Source: Thermoanaerobaculaceae bacterium (GTDB lineage: Bacteria > Acidobacteriota > UBA4820). From it: a stretch of DNA of 8,731 nt. Below are positions 6,506 to 8,731 of this stretch, piece by piece. The position numbers and the translations under genes are program-made. The DNA is taken from contig JAAZNT010000367.1 of the NCBI GenBank assembly GCA_012798145.1, positions 1-8,731 on the forward strand. Direction: 5' to 3'. The number at the start of each line of letters is the position of its first letter. The stretch's first letter is position 1. The notes beneath the pieces were generated by a model, which was not told where the DNA came from, made no database searches, and saw nothing but the letters and a program-made list of their open reading frames with translations.

Positions 6506-7072
6506 ATGGCTCAGCGTTTTGAAATAAGACTTGCTGGTTCAGGAGGACAAGGGCTTGTTCTGGGAGGAATAATCTTTTCTGAGGCGGCGGCGATTTATGA
6601 CGGAAGACACGCTACTCAGACTCAGTCTTACGGTCCCGAATCAAGAGGGGGAGCGTCAAAGAGCGAGGTGGTTATTTCAGATGAAGAAGTTGATTATCCA
6701 AAAGCCACCAATCCTGATGTGGTTTTGCTTTTCACAGAGGCGGCAAAAGAGAAATATCTTCCTCTATGCAAAAAAGATGCTATAATAATAGCCGATGCCG
6801 ACCTTGTAAAAAGCGAAATTCCTTCCGAATACAAAAGGGTTGTAAAAGTTCCTCTGACAAGAATTGCAAAAGAATCTGTGGGAAGAGAATTTGTCGCCAA
6901 CATCGTTGCTCTCGGATTAATAAGAGAATTGACAAAAGTTGTAAGTGAAGAATCTCTTGAAAAAGCGCTTTTGAAAAGAATTCCTAAGGGGACTGAAGAA
7001 TTGAATAAAAAAGCGCTTCAACTTGGAAAAGAGGCGGCATACAAATACGGCGAACATATTTTGAAAGGTTAA
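6506..7072 (+). CDS. korC: 2-oxoglutarate:ferredoxin oxidoreductase, gamma subunit
   Basis: KorC is the small subunit of the OFOR complex and corresponds to the gamma domain that contacts CoA in larger fused enzymes. At 188 residues it has the usual length. Residues 11-16 are GSGGQG, the hallmark near the N-terminus, and SYGPESRGG (41-49) is the second family signature. The ATG abuts the TAA of korB with no spacer, and GAGGAGG (6491-6497) lies inside the end of korB. With korD, korA and korB it completes a D-A-B-C gene order, a common arrangement for four-subunit 2-oxoglutarate enzymes. Confidence 0.95.
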   Translation: MAQRFEIRLAGSGGQGLVLGGIIFSEAAAIYDGRHATQTQSYGPESRGGASKSEVVISDEEVDYPKATNPDVVLLFTEAAKEKYLPLCKKDAIIIADADLVKSEIPSEYKRVVKVPLTRIAKESVGREFVANIVALGLIRELTKVVSEESLEKALLKRIPKGTEELNKKALQLGKEAAYKYGEHILKG

Positions 7073-7085
7073 AAGGGAAATAAAA

Positions 7086-7514
7086 TTGAAAGAAAGAACA
7101 CTCACCATAATAAAGCCAGATTCAATGAAGAAAAAATGTTTTGGCGCAATAATGCAGAGACTGCTTGATGAAGGATTTGAATTTCTCCATCTGAAGATGT
7201 TGAAACTTACAAAAGAGCAGGCGGAAGGGTTTTATGAGGTTCATAAAGAAAAGCCTTTTTTCAGTGAACTTGTTGAATTTATGACTTCAGGGCCTGTTAT
7301 TGTTATTGCTCTTGAGAGGGAAAATGCCGTTCTGCATTTGAGAGAAATTATGGGCTCAACGGATCCCAAAAAAGCTCCTTCTTCAACGATTAGGGCTATT
7401 TATGGAATGGACATTCAGCGCAACGCAATTCACGGGAGCGACAGCAAAGAAAACGCTTTAAAAGAAATTAATTATTTTTTTGCTGAATATCAAATTATGA
7501 GGAGCCCTCTATGA
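7086..7514 (+). CDS. ndk: Nucleoside diphosphate kinase
   Basis: Ndk transfers the gamma-phosphate of ATP to other nucleoside diphosphates through a phosphohistidine. The 142-residue protein has the expected length. The N-terminal beta strand ERTLTIIKPD includes Lys10, and the active-site block NAIHGSDS (113-120) carries the catalytic His116. The start is TTG (7086), preceded by AGGG (7074-7077) at eight bases; no ATG lies closer to the conserved N-terminus. It follows korC by 13 nt, the largest gap in the operon. Its last codons overlap the next gene in an ATGA junction. Placement after succinyl-CoA ligase makes sense because Ndk can move the phosphate of the NTP made there, and physical Ndk-succinyl-CoA synthetase association has been reported in Pseudomonas. 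Confidence 0.97.
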   Translation: MKERTLTIIKPDSMKKKCFGAIMQRLLDEGFEFLHLKMLKLTKEQAEGFYEVHKEKPFFSELVEFMTSGPVIVIALERENAVLHLREIMGSTDPKKAPSSTIRAIYGMDIQRNAIHGSDSKENALKEINYFFAEYQIMRSPL

Positions 7515-8389
7515 GCGAAAATCAAAATCAGTTAATTGCCAACATTGTTCCTCCTCAGGAATGTATTGGCGAAGAGACAATTCAGATTACAATAGCCGAC
7601 TTCGCTATTTCAATCAACGGGTTGTCTGCAAAACTGAAAGAGAAAATCAACGAAAGATATGAAGGTTTTGTGGGTATTCCAGCGCAAAATCTCTTTACCG
7701 CGAAAGTTGGAGTGGGCAAGGATTGCTTCATTCCTCCGACAGAAGAGGGTATGTTAAACATTCAAGAAAAAGACATTGACTTCAAAACATATATTCTTTC
7801 CACAGATTTTTCAGGCTTTGCAGAGATGGAGGGAAGAAATGGCTTCATTCTTCTTGCAAGACCTGAGGATGTGAAATTTTCTGTTTACGCCATTGAAAAT
7901 TATCTTATGAGGGTTTTTAATATTCTGGCTATTGAATCGGGAGGGTTTTTTATTCACGCCTGCGGTGTGGTTAAGGATAATAAAGCGTATCTTTTTTACG
8001 GACCTTCAGGTTCTGGTAAAAGCGCTGTGGCATCTCTTTCTCCAGATTTGGGAGTTCTTTCGGACGATATGATTCTTATTATTCCTAAGGAAGGTGATTA
8101 TCTTGCCTCTTCAACTCCGTTTTGGGGTTCTATGTCAAGGGCTTTAAGGACGAAAGGAATTTTCAGCATAAAAGGGTGCTTTCATCTTGTTAAATCAACC
8201 GAAACTGAACTGAAAAAAATTGAAAACATCAAAGCAATGACGACACTTTTTTCTTCCTCTCTTTTTGGGGCTTTCAACAGCAAGAGAAGTTCAAAGCTTT
8301 TTGACAATATAAAGGAATTTGTAAAAAAGAAAGAAGTGAATGAACTTGCTCTTCCCCTGAAACCGGTTTTCTGGGATTTAATCTCCTGA
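7511..8389 (+). CDS. HprK-like P-loop kinase family protein (function unknown)
   Basis: This 292-residue protein resembles the HPr kinase/phosphorylase-related proteins that occur outside the PTS, often near PqqD-like or radical SAM peptide-modification genes. Residues 1-140 form a less conserved N-terminal domain. The C-terminal kinase-like part starts at GGFFIHACGVV (144-154), followed by a Walker A loop GPSGSGKS (164-171, with Lys170 and Ser171) and LSDDMILI (183-190), where Asp185/Asp186 fill the Walker B-like position. There are no membrane segments. The ATG overlaps the ndk stop by 4 nt, and GAGGAG (7499-7504) is six bases upstream, so translation is coupled to ndk. No HPr or other PTS gene is in the window, so the phosphorylation target is unknown. 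The family call is from motif recognition. Confidence 0.8.
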   Translation: MSENQNQLIANIVPPQECIGEETIQITIADFAISINGLSAKLKEKINERYEGFVGIPAQNLFTAKVGVGKDCFIPPTEEGMLNIQEKDIDFKTYILSTDFSGFAEMEGRNGFILLARPEDVKFSVYAIENYLMRVFNILAIESGGFFIHACGVVKDNKAYLFYGPSGSGKSAVASLSPDLGVLSDDMILIIPKEGDYLASSTPFWGSMSRALRTKGIFSIKGCFHLVKSTETELKKIENIKAMTTLFSSSLFGAFNSKRSSKLFDNIKEFVKKKEVNELALPLKPVFWDLIS

Positions 8390-8731
8390 TGATTGATTTT
8401 CAAAAGCAGGAAAACTTATTTGAGCCGGTCCTAAAAGTTGGTCCGCTTGACATCTGTTTTAAAAATGTAAGATTGGATTATAAAAATAGTTTTATTGAAA
8501 GGTATTCCCATTTTTTATCAGAAGACCCAAAATATGATGTGGCGATTAAAATTGAGGAAAAAGAGGACAACTTTCTTAAAGATGAAACGGGTTATTTAAA
8601 ACTTGAGGAAAGTTTTGAAGAAGGAAAGAAAGTTCTTCTATCAACAAGCTTTAAAGGATATGAGGCGGACAAAGAGGGAGTTTCAGTATTGGTTTCATCG
8701 CCGGTATGCAACGAAACATCATATTTTACAA
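8389..8731 (+). CDS. Partial protein, probable diverged relative of the upstream HprK-like protein (runs off the window)
   Basis: An open frame of 114 codons starts at ATG 8389, shares one base with the preceding TGA (TGATG junction), and reaches the window edge without a stop. There is no good ribosome site, which fits translational re-initiation from the gene before it. By eye the N-terminus parallels that of the upstream protein: VLLSTSFKGYE (82-92) against YILSTDFSGFAE (94-105) shares L, S, T, F and G in register. Around VGPLDICFK (18-26) the hydrophobic pattern follows ADFAISIN (29-36) at a near-constant offset. Most of the rest is charged and poorly conserved. The P-loop region, if present, would lie beyond 8731, so kinase activity cannot be judged. 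Confidence 0.65.
   Translation, partial: MIDFQKQENLFEPVLKVGPLDICFKNVRLDYKNSFIERYSHFLSEDPKYDVAIKIEEKEDNFLKDETGYLKLEESFEEGKKVLLSTSFKGYEADKEGVSVLVSSPVCNETSYFT

Overview
The window comes from a bacterial chromosome with moderate, slightly A+T-leaning base composition and very compact gene spacing. The features point to an anaerobe or microaerophile that runs 2-oxoacid chemistry through ferredoxin: a four-subunit 2-oxoglutarate:ferredoxin oxidoreductase sits beside succinyl-CoA ligase, and a lipoprotein solute receptor is encoded on the other strand. Nothing here fixes the phylum. An uncultivated or poorly studied Gram-negative lineage is a guess.

Layout. Bases 1-323 carry no credible gene. They are an array of short palindromic intergenic repeats, including a composite unit present twice. 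Bases 324-2045 (minus strand) encode a family 5 (Dpp/Opp-type) substrate-binding lipoprotein. Bases 2046-2158 are a divergent promoter region, with a near-consensus sigma-70 promoter facing right and an extended -10 element facing left. From 2159 to the right edge, nine plus-strand genes are packed with gaps of 13 nt or less, or with overlaps: sucC, sucD, korD, korA, korB, korC, ndk, an HprK-like P-loop kinase gene, and the first 114 codons of a further gene. No terminator or internal promoter is evident, so they look like one operon.

How the genes work together. KorDABC interconverts 2-oxoglutarate and succinyl-CoA using ferredoxin. SucCD interconverts succinyl-CoA and succinate with an NTP. 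Ndk spreads the phosphoryl group among nucleotides. Together this is a two-step TCA segment that could run oxidatively, making ATP/GTP and reduced ferredoxin, or reductively, fixing CO2; the sequence does not decide which.

The least expected part is the operon's 3' end. An HprK-like kinase gene overlaps ndk by 4 nt and is followed, with a 1-nt overlap, by an open frame whose N-terminus appears to be a diverged relative of the same protein. This tandem pair is the best candidate for an undescribed system, and its partners would lie beyond base 8731.
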